Notes: generated by a model not told the origin, from the letters alone. Shown: positions 43,113 through 52,978, numbered from the stretch's first letter. The stretch is 64,000 bases of DNA from CADEEN01 sp963816315 (GCA_963816315.1 CAWFJZ010000013.1:62001-126000); one strand, 5' to 3'. Numbers and translations: made by a program.

Positions 43113-44268
43113 ATCTTCGCCAGGCGATCGAGCGCAGAGCGCAGCGTGTCGTCGCGCTTGGCGAAACACAGGCGTGCGATGTGCTGGTCGCGCCCGTCGG
43201 CGTAGAAGGCCGACAACGGAATCGCCGCCACGCCGACTTCGCTGGTGAGCCAGCGACAGAAGGCCTCTTCGCCGAGATCGCTCACCGCCGAATAGTCCAC
43301 GCATTGGAAGTAGCTGCCTTCGCTGGGCAGCAGGCGCAGCCGCGTCGAAGCCAATCCGGCGCGGAACAGAGTCGCGCTTGGCCTGGTAGAACGCCGGCAG
43401 CGTGCGGTAGGGCGCCGCGTCGGCCAAGGTAGGCCGCCAGCGCATGCTGCATCGGCGTGTTGACGGTGAAGACGTTGAACTGATGCACCTTGCGGAACTC
43501 AGCCGAGAGCGCGGCCGGCGCTGCCACGGAGCCGATCTTCCAGCCGGTGACGTGGAATGTCTTGCCGAAGCTCGAAACGACGAAGCTGCGCGCCGCCAAG
43601 GACGGGATCGACGACGCGCTGACGTGCGGCGCGCTGTCGAACACCATGTGCTCATAGACCTCGTCGCTGATCAGCAGCGTCTCGGTGGGCTCGAGCAGCG
43701 CGGCGAGTTGCTGCATCTCGGCGCGCGTCCACACCGTCGCGCTCGGGTTGTGCGGGCTGTTGACGATGATGGCGCGTGTCTTCGCATTGAGCGCCGCGCC
43801 GATCGCCGCGAAGTCCGGGCGAAACGTGCCCGGCGTCAGCGCCACGCGCACGACGCGGCCGCCGGCGAGTTCGATGTTCGGCGCATAGCTGTCATAGCAC
43901 GGCTCGAGCACGATGACCTCGTCGCCCGGGTGCACGACGGCGAGCACGGCGGTGATGATGGCCTGCGTGGCGCCTGCCGTGACGGTGATCTCGCTGCCGG
44001 CGTCGTAGCGCGCGCCGTAGAGCGCTTCGATCTTGCCCGCCACCGCTTCGCGCAGCGCGGCGATGCCGGGCATCGGCGGGTACTGGTTGTGGCCGGCGCG
44101 CATGGCGGTGTTGACCGCATCGAGCAACTTCGGGTCGCACTCGAAATCCGGAAAACCTTGGCCGAGGTTGACGGCGTCGTGCGTGGCGGCCAGCGCCGAC
44201 ATCACGGTGAAGATCGTCGTGCCGACGTTGGGCAGGCGGCTTTGCAGGGTGGGGGTGCGGACTTGCAT
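43109..44268 (-). CDS. PLP-dependent aminotransferase class I/II (methionine aminotransferase-like), two frameshifts
   Basis: About 386 residues. From the start the frame gives MSALAATHDAVNLGQGFPDF, QYPPMPGIAALREAVAGKIE, IIVNSPHNPSATVW, ISDEVYEHMVF and the PLP lysine in SSFGKTFHVTGWKIG. An extra G near 43420 and an extra base near 43372 then move the frame. The C-terminus resumes as DAAPYRTLPAFYQAKRD and LRLLPSEGSYFQCVDYS. Closest is the YbdL/MtnE-type 2-oxoacid aminotransferase. The stop overlaps the convergent FimV-like stop in CTAA. Confidence 0.87.
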
Positions 44269-44272
44269 GGTT

Positions 44273-45223
44273 TCAGAGGGCAGGGTCGGAAGAGTCGCTG
44301 GTGCCGGCCATCGCCTTGACGATGAGCGCGCGCGTCAGCCGCTCGGACAGCAACTCGGCAAAGGTATAGACAAAACTGCGCAGGTAGGCGCCGCGCTTGA
44401 AGGCCACGCGCGACACGTTGTCGCCGAACAGGTGGCCGACGGAGCGCGAGACCAGGTCGCCACCGGCCGGATCGTCGCGCGTCGCCATCTCGGCGACGAT
44501 GCCCACGCCCAGGCCCGAGCGCACGTAGGTCTTGATGACGTCGGAGTCGATCGCTTCGAGCACGATGTCGGGCTTCAGGTGCGCACGCGCGAACGCGGCG
44601 TCGATGCGCGTGCGGCCGGTGAACGACGGGTGGTAGCTGACCAGCGGCACGGCGGCCAGTTGTTCGAGCGTCGGCCGCTCGACCGCGGCCAGCGGGTGCG
44701 CTGCGGGCACGACCAGCATGTGCTGCCACGTGTAGCAGGGCAGCGTCACCAGCTCGTCGAAGTTGGCCAGCGACTCCGTGGCCAGGCCGATGTCGGCGCG
44801 CTCCTCGATCAGCATCTGCGCCACCTGCTCCGGGTTGCCCTGGTGCAGCGCCACCTTGACCTTCGGGAAGCGCCGCATCAAGAGGGCCACCGGCTCCGGC
44901 AGCACGTAGCGCGCCTGCGTGTGCGTGGTCGCGATCGACAGGTGGCCGGCGTCCTGCTTGCTGAACTCGTCGCCGATGCGCTTCAGGTTGCCGACTTCGC
45001 GCAGGATGATCTCGATGGCCTTCAGCACCTGCTCGCCGGGCTCGGTGACGCGTCGCAGGCGCTTGCCGTGGCGCGCGAAGACGTCGATGCCGAGTTCTTC
45101 TTCGAGTTCGAGGATGGCCTTGCTGACGCCCGGCTGCGACGTGTGCAGCGCCTTCGCGGTTTCGGTGAGGTTCAAGCCGCGGCGCACGGCTTCCTGCACG
45201 AAGCGGAACTGGTGCAGGTTCAT
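44273..45223 (-). CDS. cysB: CysB-family LysR-type regulator
   Basis: A 316-residue LysR regulator: helix-turn-helix in the first 60 residues (FRFVQEAVRRGLNLTETAKA, SQPGVSKAILELEEELG), then the effector domain with THTQARYVLP and SYHPSFTGRTRIDAAF, both typical of CysB/Cbl, which sense O-acetylserine or sulfate. It controls sulfur assimilation genes. The neighbouring chelatase for sirohaem, the cofactor of sulfite reductase, fits this. Confidence 0.9.
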   Translation of the reverse strand: MNLHQFRFVQEAVRRGLNLTETAKALHTSQPGVSKAILELEEELGIDVFARHGKRLRRVTEPGEQVLKAIEIILREVGNLKRIGDEFSKQDAGHLSIATTHTQARYVLPEPVALLMRRFPKVKVALHQGNPEQVAQMLIEERADIGLATESLANFDELVTLPCYTWQHMLVVPAAHPLAAVERPTLEQLAAVPLVSYHPSFTGRTRIDAAFARAHLKPDIVLEAIDSDVIKTYVRSGLGVGIVAEMATRDDPAGGDLVSRSVGHLFGDNVSRVAFKRGAYLRSFVYTFAELLSERLTRALIVKAMAGTSDSSDPAL

Positions 45224-45231
45224 GCTTTGCG

Positions 45232-45593
45232 TCAGCGACGAGCGCGTGGTCGGCCATCGCGGCGATCAGTGCCGGCGCTTCGCCGACGGCTGAATGCAAG
45301 GCGACATTCACCGATGCGTGACGCGCCTTGATGTCATCGACCAGCGGCGGCAGATCGCGCCGCAAGTGCCCGCCGGTGCCGAGGAACAGCGGCAGGATGT
45401 CGATGCGCGTGCAACCATCGGCGACCATCGCGTCGGCGACCGTCGGCAGGTCGGGCGCCATCAGTTCGAGAAACGCCAGCCGCACATCGACATCGGGCGC
45501 ACGCGCACGCACCGCCGCGGCAATGGCTTCGAAAGGCTCGGCCCAGCGCGGATCGCGCGCGCCGTGCGCGAAGAGGATCAAGCCATGCTTCAT
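45232..45593 (-). CDS. CbiX/SirB-type sirohydrochlorin ferrochelatase, no in-frame stop at the expected end
   Basis: About 120 residues: MKHGLILFAHGARDPRWAEP with the metal-binding His, VRLAFLELMAPDLPTVADAM and IDILPLFLGTGGHLRRDLP with the second His region. It inserts metal into sirohydrochlorin for sirohaem or cobalamin. The start overlaps the lptG stop (ATGA). After ALIAAMADHALVADA the frame stays open for over 300 codons into cysB, which is unlikely to be real. One missing base near the end would bring in the TGA at 45232-45234. The C-terminal limit is thus uncertain. Confidence 0.78.
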
Positions 45594-46710
45594 CGATACC
45601 TCACCAGCCACGTGAACGCCGCCATCGACAACAGCAAATACAACAAGCTCGGCGCGGCAGCGGCCACCCACGGCGTCCACTCGCGCAGCACGCCGAGAAA
45701 ACCGGCGACGTTGTTGAGCAGCACAAAACTGATGCCGAGCATGATGCCGCCGAAGACCTTGTAGCTGATGCCGCCGCGCCGCGCCGACAGGTACGCAAAC
45801 GGCAGCGCCAGCGCCACCATCACCAGGCACGAAAACGGATAGAGCGCCTTCTTCCAGAACTGGATCGACTGGCGCTGCGAGGCCTGCTCCTGGTTCGTCA
45901 GGTGGCGGCTGTAGCGCCACAGCTCGACGGTGGACATCGTCGATACCGGCAGCACCGCGGCGGCGACCACGCCGGCATCGAGCGAGTCGGCCACTGCGTG
46001 CGCGCCTCCTTGCGCTCGCGCACGCGCGGCTCGGGTTGTCCAGGCTGGCCGGTGGCGCTGGGCCACTCGGTGATCAGCGCGTCTTCGAGCGTCCACTGGC
46101 CGTCGCCGATGCGCGCGCGGCCGGCAACGACGCGCGCGACTTCGCGGTGATCGGCGTCGGACTCGAAGATGCGCACGCCTTCGAGCACGCCGTCGGGCGT
46201 CGTGCGCTTGACGTTGACGGCGATGTTGACCTCGCGGCCCTGGCTGTCCTTGCGCGTGTCCTTGAGCCAGGCGCCGGCGCGGCCGAGTTGGCGGCCGCCG
46301 CGAAAGCTGGCCTTGAGGGCCACCGCTTCGCGTTCGCTGACCGGCGCCACGTAGTCGCCGACGGCAAAGTTGAGCAGCGCAAAGCCCACCGCCAGCAGCG
46401 TCAGCAAACCGAGCGCGCGGCCTGGCCCGAGGCCGCCGGTGCGCAGGATCGTGTACTCGGAACTCTGCGCCAGCCGCGCCAACGCAAAGATGGTGCCGAT
46501 CAGCACGCTGATCGGGAACAGCTCGTAGAAGTGGCCCGGCAGTTCGAGCGCGCACGACAGCAGCGCATGCACGACGCCGTAGCCGTTCTTGCCGACGTCT
46601 TGCAGCTCATCGACGAAGTCGATGAAGAAGAACAGCGACAGGAACGCCAGCGTGACGAAGCCGACCGCGCCGGCGATGTCGCGGTAGAGCAGGCGGCGCA
46701 CGGTTTTCAT
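45590..46710 (-). CDS. lptG: LPS export permease LptG, one frameshift
   Basis: About 373 residues with the YjgP/YjgQ fold: three N-terminal helices (LLYRDIAGAVGFVTLAFLSL, FPISVLIGTIFALARLAQSS), a periplasmic beta-jellyroll, and three C-terminal helices (YPFSCLVMVALALPFAYLSA). The frame breaks near 45994, where one G is missing between VRERKEART and AVADSLDAGV. LptG with LptF and LptB extracts lipopolysaccharide from the inner membrane and is essential in most Gram-negatives. The break is therefore almost surely an error in the sequence. Confidence 0.9.
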
Positions 46711-46780
46711 GGAGCCCCCTTGGCGCTCCGCGCCGTCCCCCCAAGGGGGAGCGAGCGCCTTCGGAACGGCCGTGCGGCGC
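46711..46780. repeat. GC-rich hairpin repeat between lptF and lptG
   Basis: Read on the plus strand it goes GAGCCCCCTTGGCGCTCC, then GTCCCCCCAAGGGGGAGCGA and GCGCCTTCGGAACGGCCG. This is a diverged type A repeat in the orientation opposite to the operon. It spans exactly from the lptF stop (ATGA) to the lptG start. CCCCC-CAA-GGGGG forms the core hairpin. Confidence 0.6.
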
Positions 46781-47878
46781 TCATGCCGTGCTGATCCGCC
46801 GCGGCCACAGCCGCATCACCTGCGCATGGTCACGCCACCACAACAAGGCCAGCGACAGCACGAGCGTGCCACCGTGCAGCAGCAGCATCGACGCACCCAG
46901 GCCGAGCTTGCCGCCGGCCACCCACGCGGTGCTGAGATTGATCAGGTTGTAGTACACGACGAAGCCGAGCAAGGCCAGCAGCAGGTTCCAGTTGCTGGCG
47001 CGGCGCGGGTTGGTGGCCGACAGGCCGACGCCGAGCAGCACCAGATTGGTCGCGCCGAACAGCAGGCCCAGACGCCACGCCAGCTCGCCCTGGTTGCGCA
47101 AGCCGGGTTGGCGCAGCAGGTCGATCGTTCGCATCGCTTTCGGCGGCCTCTCTTCGGCGCTCTTCAACGCGCGCTCGCCGGCGAGCACGCGGTAGCTGTC
47201 GAAGTTCGACAGCGTCTTGTTGCCGTTGCTGCTGTCGGTCTCGTTGCGTTGGCCGCTTTCGAGCACCAGCCAGCGATCGCCATCGACGTTGTCCAGGCGC
47301 CCGCTCTTGGCCGAGGTCACCGATTCGCGGCCGCGGTCGTCGTTGGACAGGATGAAGACGTTGCGCGCGTTGATCGAATCGGCGCTCTCGCGCTCGACGA
47401 AGAAGACACGTTTGCCGTCGCGCGACGACTGGAACACGCCGGGCGCGACGCGCGACAAGTCGGAGCGCTGCTCGTAGCGCTCGCGCAGCTCGCTGCTCTG
47501 CCGGTTGCCCCACGGCCAGACGAACAGCACCAGCAGCATCACCACCAGCAGCACCGGCCAGCTCGTGCGCAGGACAGGGCGCACGAAGCGGTTCAACGAC
47601 ACGCCGCTGGCAAACCAGATCGCCATTTCGCTGTCGCGGTACATGCGGCCCAGCGTCACGACGACGGCGACGAACAGCGACAGCGCCAGCATCGTCGGCA
47701 GGTGGCCGAGCGCGGTGTAGCCGAGCAGCAGCACCACGTCCTGCGGCGCGACCACGCCGCCCGCCGCCTGGCCGAGCGTGCGGATCAGCATCATCGTCAA
47801 GACGATGGTGAGGATGACCACCAGCGTGCCGCCGAAGGCGCGTGCGAGGTCTTTTCTCAGCGTGGTATCGAATAACAT
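46781..47878 (-). CDS. lptF: LPS export permease LptF
   Basis: A 365-residue YjgP/YjgQ permease. N-terminal helices begin MLFDTTLRKDLARAFGGTLV, the periplasmic jellyroll includes GVFQSSRDGKRVFFVERESA, and C-terminal helices ELAWRLGLLFGATNLVLLGV and NWNLLLALLGFVVYYNLINL close the protein. It partners LptG. It is divergent from pepA with only 26 bases between start codons, the standard betaproteobacterial order lptG-lptF/pepA. Confidence 0.93.
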   Translation of the reverse strand: MLFDTTLRKDLARAFGGTLVVILTIVLTMMLIRTLGQAAGGVVAPQDVVLLLGYTALGHLPTMLALSLFVAVVVTLGRMYRDSEMAIWFASGVSLNRFVRPVLRTSWPVLLVVMLLVLFVWPWGNRQSSELRERYEQRSDLSRVAPGVFQSSRDGKRVFFVERESADSINARNVFILSNDDRGRESVTSAKSGRLDNVDGDRWLVLESGQRNETDSSNGNKTLSNFDSYRVLAGERALKSAEERPPKAMRTIDLLRQPGLRNQGELAWRLGLLFGATNLVLLGVGLSATNPRRASNWNLLLALLGFVVYYNLINLSTAWVAGGKLGLGASMLLLHGGTLVLSLALLWWRDHAQVMRLWPRRISTA

Positions 47879-47904
47879 GGCGCACCGAAAGAACGGCAGG
47901 AATT

Positions 47905-49366
47905 ATGGACTTCGAATTCAAGGCCCTGGCGAAGGACGGACTCGCTGCGCTATCGGCCGATGCGTTGTTGATCGTGATCGGTGGCACTGCCGTGCCGCGC
48001 GCACTCGACAAGCCCTTGGCAACGCTGCTCGACGACGCAGTGACGCAAGGCGACTTCGAGTTCAAGGCCAACCGCTGCCTCTACATCCACCGCCCGGCGG
48101 GCGTGGCGGCGCAACGGTTGTTGTTCGTCGCGGCGGGCGATGCATCGGCGAAAGCGTTCAAGGCCGCGCTCGTTGCCGGCCTGGCGGCGCTGAAGACGGC
48201 CGGCGTGGCCGAACTCGCGGTCGCGCGTGTCGGCTTCGACGCGGCGCTCGACGAATCGCATGCGCGCGCGCTCGTGCAGGCCGCCGGTGATGCGCTCTAC
48301 GTGTACCGGCACACCAAGCCGAGCGCGCCAGCCGCGCGGCGCTTGAACAGGTTCGTGCTCTGCGGCCCGGCGGCGAGCCGCGCAGCGCTCGACCAAGGGC
48401 CTGCAACGCGGCCAGGCCATCGCCTCGGGCGTGCGCCTGGCGCGCGAATGCGCCAATCGACCGGGCAACCACGCCACGCCGAGCCACCTGGCTTCGGAAG
48501 CGAAGAAGATCGGCAAGGAGTTCGGCATCAAGGTCGAGGTCTTCGACCGCAAGGACATCGAGAAGATCGGCATGGGTTCGTTCCTCGCCGTAGCGCAAGG
48601 CTCGGACGAGCCGCCGCGCTTCATCGTCATGCGCTACGAAGGCGCCGCGGCGAGCAAGGCGCCGGTCGTGCTCGTCGGCAAAGGCATCACCTTCGACTCC
48701 GGCGGCATCTCGCTCAAACCCGGCGCCGAGATGGACGAGATGAAGTTCGACATGGGCGGCGCGGCCAGCGTGCTCGGCACGATGCGCGCCATCGGCGAGC
48801 TCAAACCCAAGATCAACGTCGTCGGCCTGATCGTGTCGTGCGAGAACATGCCCAGCGGCCGCGCGGTCAAGCCGGGCGACGTGGTGAAAAGCCTCTCGGG
48901 GCAGACGATCGAGATTCTCAACACCGACGCCGAGGGCCGCCTGATCCTGTGCGATGCGTTGACCTACGCCGAGCGCTTCAAGCCGGCGGCGGTGATCGAC
49001 ATCGCCACGCTCACCGGCGCCTGCGTCGTCGCACTCGGCCATCATCACTCGGGGCTGTTCACGGCCGACGACAAACTGGCCGAGCAGTTGCTGCAGGCCA
49101 GCCGAAACGCGCTCGACCCGATCTGGCGCCTGCCGCTCGACGACGAGTACGACGAAGGACTGAAGAGCAACTTCGCCGACATGGCCAACATCGGCAGCCG
49201 CGCCGGCGGCGCGATCACCGCAGCGATGTTCCTGAAGCGCTTCACTGCCAAATACCCGTGGGCGCACCTCGACATCGCCGGCACGGCGTGGAAGAGCGGC
49301 GCGGCCAAGGGGGCGACCGGGCGACCGGTGCCGCTGCTGACGCAGTTCATCTTGTCGCGGGCGTGA
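47905..49366 (+). CDS. pepA: Leucyl aminopeptidase PepA (M17), one frameshift
   Basis: About 487 residues. The N-terminal domain (MDFEFKALAKDGLAALSADA ... RRLNRFVLCGPAASRAALDQ) breaks near 48400, where GGG should be GG. It continues VRLARECANRPGNHATPSHL and the catalytic domain with VGKGITFDSGGISLKPG (metal Lys and Asp), SGRAVKPGDV, the M17 signature NTDAEGRLIL and GTAWKSGAAKGATGRPV. It is a two-metal aminopeptidase that in E. coli also binds DNA. A single added base is the only defect, so the gene is probably intact in the cell. Confidence 0.92.
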
Positions 49367-49385
49367 GCGCGGGCGGGGTATTGCT

Positions 49386-49823
49386 TTGAAGGTCGAGTTC
49401 CATTCCGGCGTCGCCGAGCCGCTGGCCCACACCTGCCGCCTGCTGCGCAAGGCCCATGCGGCCGGCGCGCGCGTCGTCGTGCACGGCCCGGGCGCGCTGC
49501 TCAACCAGCTCGACCAGGCGCTGTGGACCTTCGACGCGTTGTCGTTCGTGCCGCACGTGCGGCTGCGCGCCGGTGCGCGGCCGAGCGCGCAGCAGGCCCG
49601 CACGCCGACCTGGCTGGTCGATGACGTGGCGGCCGTTGCCGAGCGCGACGTGCTGGTCAACCTCGGCAACGAGATGGTCGAGGGCTGGGAGACGTTTGCG
49701 CGTGTCATCGAGGTCGTCGCCGCCGACGAGCCCGCAGTGCAGGCCGGGCGCCAACGCTGGCGCCGCTACAAGGCGCTGCAAGGTGTCGAGCTGCTCAACC
49801 ACAGCGCAGCCGGAGCAGGGTGA
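49386..49823 (+). CDS. holC: DNA polymerase III chi subunit
   Basis: A 145-residue HolC starting at TTG 49386: VEFHSGVAEPLAHTCRLLRK at the start, then AGARVVVHGPGALLNQLDQA, LWTFDALSFVPH, PTWLVDDVAAVAERDVLVNL and RQRWRRYKALQGVELLNHSA, all matching the family. Chi links the clamp loader to SSB. It is 19 bases after pepA, the usual neighbour in betaproteobacteria, and overlaps the next gene by one base (TGATG). Confidence 0.92.
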   Translation: MKVEFHSGVAEPLAHTCRLLRKAHAAGARVVVHGPGALLNQLDQALWTFDALSFVPHVRLRAGARPSAQQARTPTWLVDDVAAVAERDVLVNLGNEMVEGWETFARVIEVVAADEPAVQAGRQRWRRYKALQGVELLNHSAAGAG

Positions 49824-50224
49824 TGGCCGCGCGCACCGACCTGCCGACGTTGACCGAGGTCATCGACCTGCAGAAGAACAACCCTGGCGCCTACGAACCC
49901 ACGGCGGCGATGCCGATCCAGGACGAATCGGTGCCGCTGGAGGACGTTGCGCCCGAAGCGCTCAAGTTGCGCATGCCGGGCTCGGCCGAATCGCTGGCGC
50001 AAGACGAAGAGCTCGTGGCGCAGGTGCTGGCACGTTTGCAGCCGCGCCTGGAAGCCTGGGTCGAAGCCAAGGTGCGCCACGCGCTGGCCGAGCTGCTGCC
50101 GGTCTTGACCGAGTCGGCGGCGCTGTCGGTCGCACGCGACCTGCACGCCGAGATGCCCGAGCTGCTCAGCCTGGCGCTCGACGAAGTTCACCGGCAGAGA
50201 AACAACCACCCCCGAAGCGGCTGA
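49823..50224 (+). CDS. Conserved hypothetical protein downstream of holC
   Basis: A 133-residue acidic protein. It starts with TDLPTLTEVIDLQKNNPGAY, followed by a helical C-terminal half (DEELVAQVLARLQPRLEAWV, VRHALAELLPVLTESAALSV). Position after pepA-holC and composition are like the DUF2486 proteins of Burkholderia, but the match is from memory and weak. The ATG at 49823 overlaps the holC stop. Function unknown. Confidence 0.7.
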   Translation: MAARTDLPTLTEVIDLQKNNPGAYEPTAAMPIQDESVPLEDVAPEALKLRMPGSAESLAQDEELVAQVLARLQPRLEAWVEAKVRHALAELLPVLTESAALSVARDLHAEMPELLSLALDEVHRQRNNHPRSG

Positions 50225-50290
50225 CGCCGCTTCCCCCTCTAGGGGGCACCGCCAGCGGCCTGGCGAAGCCAGATCCGCGGCGGTCGCTTG
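50217..50290 (+). repeat. GC-rich repeat at the 3' end of the holC operon
   Basis: GCTGACGCCGCTTCCCCCTC, TAGGGGGCACCGCCAGCGGC and CTGGCGAAGCCAGATCCGCG follow the stop codon. CCCCCTCTAGGGGG and CTGGC-GAA-GCCAG form two hairpins. It resembles the other GC-rich intergenic repeats in its C5/G5 core, but lies between convergent genes and may work as a terminator for either. Confidence 0.5.
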
Positions 50291-50302
50291 GAAATGCGCG
50301 CG

Positions 50303-51424
50303 CTACGGCCGCTGCAAACAGCGCTTGTAGCGTTCCTCGACGCGGCGCGCGAACCACTCCGTCGTCAGGCGGCGCGTGATCTTCGGACTTTGAAGCACGA
50401 TGCGCGGGATCACCGCGCGCGGCTGCGCGCGCCCGCTGCGCTGCTCGGCCAGCGCAAAGACCTTCGTCAGCAGCGGGCTGCGTTCGAAGTCGGCGCCGTT
50501 GCTGCGTTCGAGTTCGCGCCGGATCGCTCGCTCGTCCATGCCGAGGGCGGCGCCCAGCGTGCGCGCGGCCGACTCGGTCTGCCCCGGGTTGGCGGCGCCG
50601 GCCGTGCCTTCGACGAACAGGTCGCCGTCGAGATCGATCGTGCGTCCGCTGGCCACGGCCAATGCTTGTTGAAAGGCGGCATTGCGGCTCGCATAGCGCC
50701 CGGCGTTGAAATCGGCAAAGCGATAGACCAGCTCCTGCCCGTACGGCGCCGCGTAGTCGAGCAAATGCGCGGTGCCGAAGTACAAGCCGCCGCGGCGCGT
50801 GAAGACCTCGTGGCGCACCGTGTCCTGCGCCGGAAACGGGTAAGGCCGCGACTGCACGTCGGCCTCGGCAAAGGCGATGCTGACCTGCATCGGCCCGCCC
50901 GTGCGCACCGGGTTCAACCGCGCGAACAGGCGCTGGCCGAGCGGCACTTCCTCGATGAACTGCTCGTACATCAGGCTCAGCTCGCGCTCGGTCTTCACCG
51001 CATCGAGCCGTTCGTCATAACTGCGTCCGTCCGGCGAGCGCAACTGCAGCGCGAGATTCACCGCCAGCGCCGGCACGCCGGCACGATCGGCGCGACGCAG
51101 GATTTCCTCGCGCGCAACCTTTGCCAGGTTGGGCACCGGCGGGTCGGCGTTGAAGCTCGATTCCTGTTCGGTGACGGCGACGATCGCGCAGACGTTGCTG
51201 CGCGACGGCTCGAGCTTGAGCGCCGCGAAGACGAGTTGCAGGTCCACCGCCCAGGCCGCGCGCTGGCCGACGTTCGGCGGGATCAGGGTCTGGATCTCGG
51301 CCTGGATGCTCTCCGGCGAGCGTGCTGGCGTGGCGGTCGGCGAGTCGCCGGCGCAGCCGGCCAGCGCGGCCACGACGGCCATGACCGCAACGGCGGAGCG
51401 CGCGCGCAGGCGGGGCATGTGCAT
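50303..51424 (-). CDS. DUF1615-family lipoprotein
   Basis: A 373-residue secreted protein. The signal peptide from ATG 51424 (MHMPRLRARSAVAVMAVVAA) ends in a lipobox LAGC at about residues 22-25. The mature part has TEQESSFNADPPVPNLAKVA, FIEEVPLGQRLFARLNPVRT and YGQELVYRFADFNAGRYASR, the pattern I know as DUF1615. The Glu in TEQESSF resembles a lysozyme-like catalytic Glu, so a murein-active role is conceivable but unproven. It is divergent from the Liv-type binding protein. Confidence 0.83.
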   Translation of the reverse strand: MHMPRLRARSAVAVMAVVAALAGCAGDSPTATPARSPESIQAEIQTLIPPNVGQRAAWAVDLQLVFAALKLEPSRSNVCAIVAVTEQESSFNADPPVPNLAKVAREEILRRADRAGVPALAVNLALQLRSPDGRSYDERLDAVKTERELSLMYEQFIEEVPLGQRLFARLNPVRTGGPMQVSIAFAEADVQSRPYPFPAQDTVRHEVFTRRGGLYFGTAHLLDYAAPYGQELVYRFADFNAGRYASRNAAFQQALAVASGRTIDLDGDLFVEGTAGAANPGQTESAARTLGAALGMDERAIRRELERSNGADFERSPLLTKVFALAEQRSGRAQPRAVIPRIVLQSPKITRRLTTEWFARRVEERYKRCLQRP

Positions 51425-51680
51425 GCACCAGACTGTAGCCGGGGGCTGTGCAAACGCTCGCAGGCGCGGACCGAGCGAAAGCACCTAGAGCGCCGCGGTC
51501 ATCCATGTGCGCGAGGGCCGCGTTAGCCCCACATCGGTCGAGCCCAGGCGCATGGCACCCAACGTGCTTAGGCAGATACCCGATGCGGGCGGTGGTGCCT
51601 TTTGCAGTATCGTCTCGCCCGCTGAGTTGACTCAGGTATTCCTTCAACGTCTTTCACATCCTCACTGGAGGTTTTTCCTC

Positions 51681-52820
51681 ATGCGAATCAAGATGCTCCC
51701 GATCGTCGCTGCCGCCGTCCTCGTCGCCGGCACGGCCAGCGCCCAAGACATGGTCGTCAAGATCGGCCACGTCGGCCCGACCAGCGGCGCCATCGCTCAC
51801 CTGGGCAAGGACAATGAAAACGGTGCCCGCATGGCCATCGAAGATTTGAACGCCAAGGGCGTCATGATCGGCGGCAAGAAGGCCAAGTTCGAACTGCTGG
51901 CCGAAGACGACGCCGGCGACCCGAAGCAAGGCACCTCGGCGGCGCAGAAGCTGGTGGACAGCAAGGTCAACGGCGTCATCGGCCACCTGAACTCGGGCAC
52001 GTCGATTCCGGCGTCGAAGATCTACAGCGATGCCGGCATCCCGCAGATCAGCCCGTCGGCGACCAATCCGAAGTTCACCCGCAACGGCTACAAGACCACC
52101 TTCCGCGTGGTGGCCGACGACGTACACCTCGGCGGCACGCTCGGCAAGTACGCCGTGACGCAGTTGAAGGGCAAGAGCATCGCCGTCATCGACGACCGCA
52201 CGGCTTACGGCCAGGGCGTGGCCGACGAGTTCGAAAAGGGCGTCAAGGGCGCCGGCGGCAAGACCGTGGCACGCGAGTTCACCAACGACAAGGCCACGGA
52301 CTTCACCGCCATCTTGACCTCCATCAAGGCCAAGAACCCCGACGTGGTGTTCTTCGGCGGCATGGACGCGGTGGCCGGCCCGATGCTGCGCCAGATGAAG
52401 CAGCTCGGCATCAGCGCCAAGTTCGTCGGCGGCGACGGCATCTGCTCGTCCGAGCTGCCGAAGCTGGCCGCGGGCACGATGGCCGACGGCCAAGTGGTCT
52501 GCGCCGAAGCCGGTGGCGTCGAAGGCGAAGCCAAGAAGTCGATGGACGACTTCTACGCCGCCTACAAGAAGAAGTACAACGACAACGTCAAGGTCTATGC
52601 GCCGTACGTGTATGACGCGACGAGGGTGATGGTCGAGGCGATGGTCAAGGCCGGCTCGGCCGATCCGAAGGTCTATCTGCCGGTGCTGGCCAAGACCGAC
52701 GGCTACAAGGGCGTCACCGGCACGATCTCGTTCGACGAGAAGGGTGACATCAAGAACGGCGCGCTGACGCTGTACACCTACAAAGGTGACAAGCGCGACC
52801 AGATCGCCGTCGTGCGTTGA
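51681..52820 (+). CDS. Branched-chain amino acid ABC transporter substrate-binding protein (LivK-like), orphan
   Basis: A 379-residue periplasmic receptor: signal peptide 1-22 (ending GTASA-QD), then MVVKIGHVGPTSGAIAHLGK, DDAGDPKQGTSAAQKLVDSK, GHLNSGTSIPASKIYSDAGI and SPSATNPKFTRNGYKTTFRV, closely like LivJ/LivK. No permease or ATPase is adjacent; it may feed a Liv system elsewhere. The ribosome site TGGAGG stands 12 bases before the ATG, and a TTGACT -35-like element lies at about 51628. Two strong hairpins follow the gene. Confidence 0.92.
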   Translation: MRIKMLPIVAAAVLVAGTASAQDMVVKIGHVGPTSGAIAHLGKDNENGARMAIEDLNAKGVMIGGKKAKFELLAEDDAGDPKQGTSAAQKLVDSKVNGVIGHLNSGTSIPASKIYSDAGIPQISPSATNPKFTRNGYKTTFRVVADDVHLGGTLGKYAVTQLKGKSIAVIDDRTAYGQGVADEFEKGVKGAGGKTVAREFTNDKATDFTAILTSIKAKNPDVVFFGGMDAVAGPMLRQMKQLGISAKFVGGDGICSSELPKLAAGTMADGQVVCAEAGGVEGEAKKSMDDFYAAYKKKYNDNVKVYAPYVYDATRVMVEAMVKAGSADPKVYLPVLAKTDGYKGVTGTISFDEKGDIKNGALTLYTYKGDKRDQIAVVR

Positions 52821-52868
52821 AGCAGCATTGATCGCTTAAAACCGGCGGCCGTTGTGGCCGTGACCTTT

Positions 52869-52896
52869 GAAAACGCCCGCAGCCGCGGGCGTTTTC
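52869..52896 (+). terminator. Rho-independent-type terminator after the LivK-like gene
   Basis: GAAAACGCCCGC, loop AGCC, GCGGGCGTTTTC: a perfect 12-bp stem with flanking A and T runs, 49 bases after the stop. It can act in both directions. Confidence 0.85.
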
Positions 52897-52950
52897 TCAT
52901 TCGCCGATCAGAAATCAGCACCGTGACGGGGAGCGGCACGAGCCGAAGAT

Positions 52951-52978
52951 ACAAACGCCCGCATCAGCGGGCGTTTGT
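52951..52978. terminator. Second bidirectional terminator hairpin
   Basis: ACAAACGCCCGC, loop ATCA, GCGGGCGTTTGT: a perfect 12-bp stem with the same ACGCCCGC core as the hairpin 80 bases upstream. With it, it insulates the LivK-like gene from the phage-derived region. Confidence 0.75.

Noticed and set aside
44202..45232. Continuation of the CbiX frame through cysB as a 572-residue protein
   Set aside because: The part inside cysB has shadow-type composition and CysB itself is intact on the same strand in another frame.
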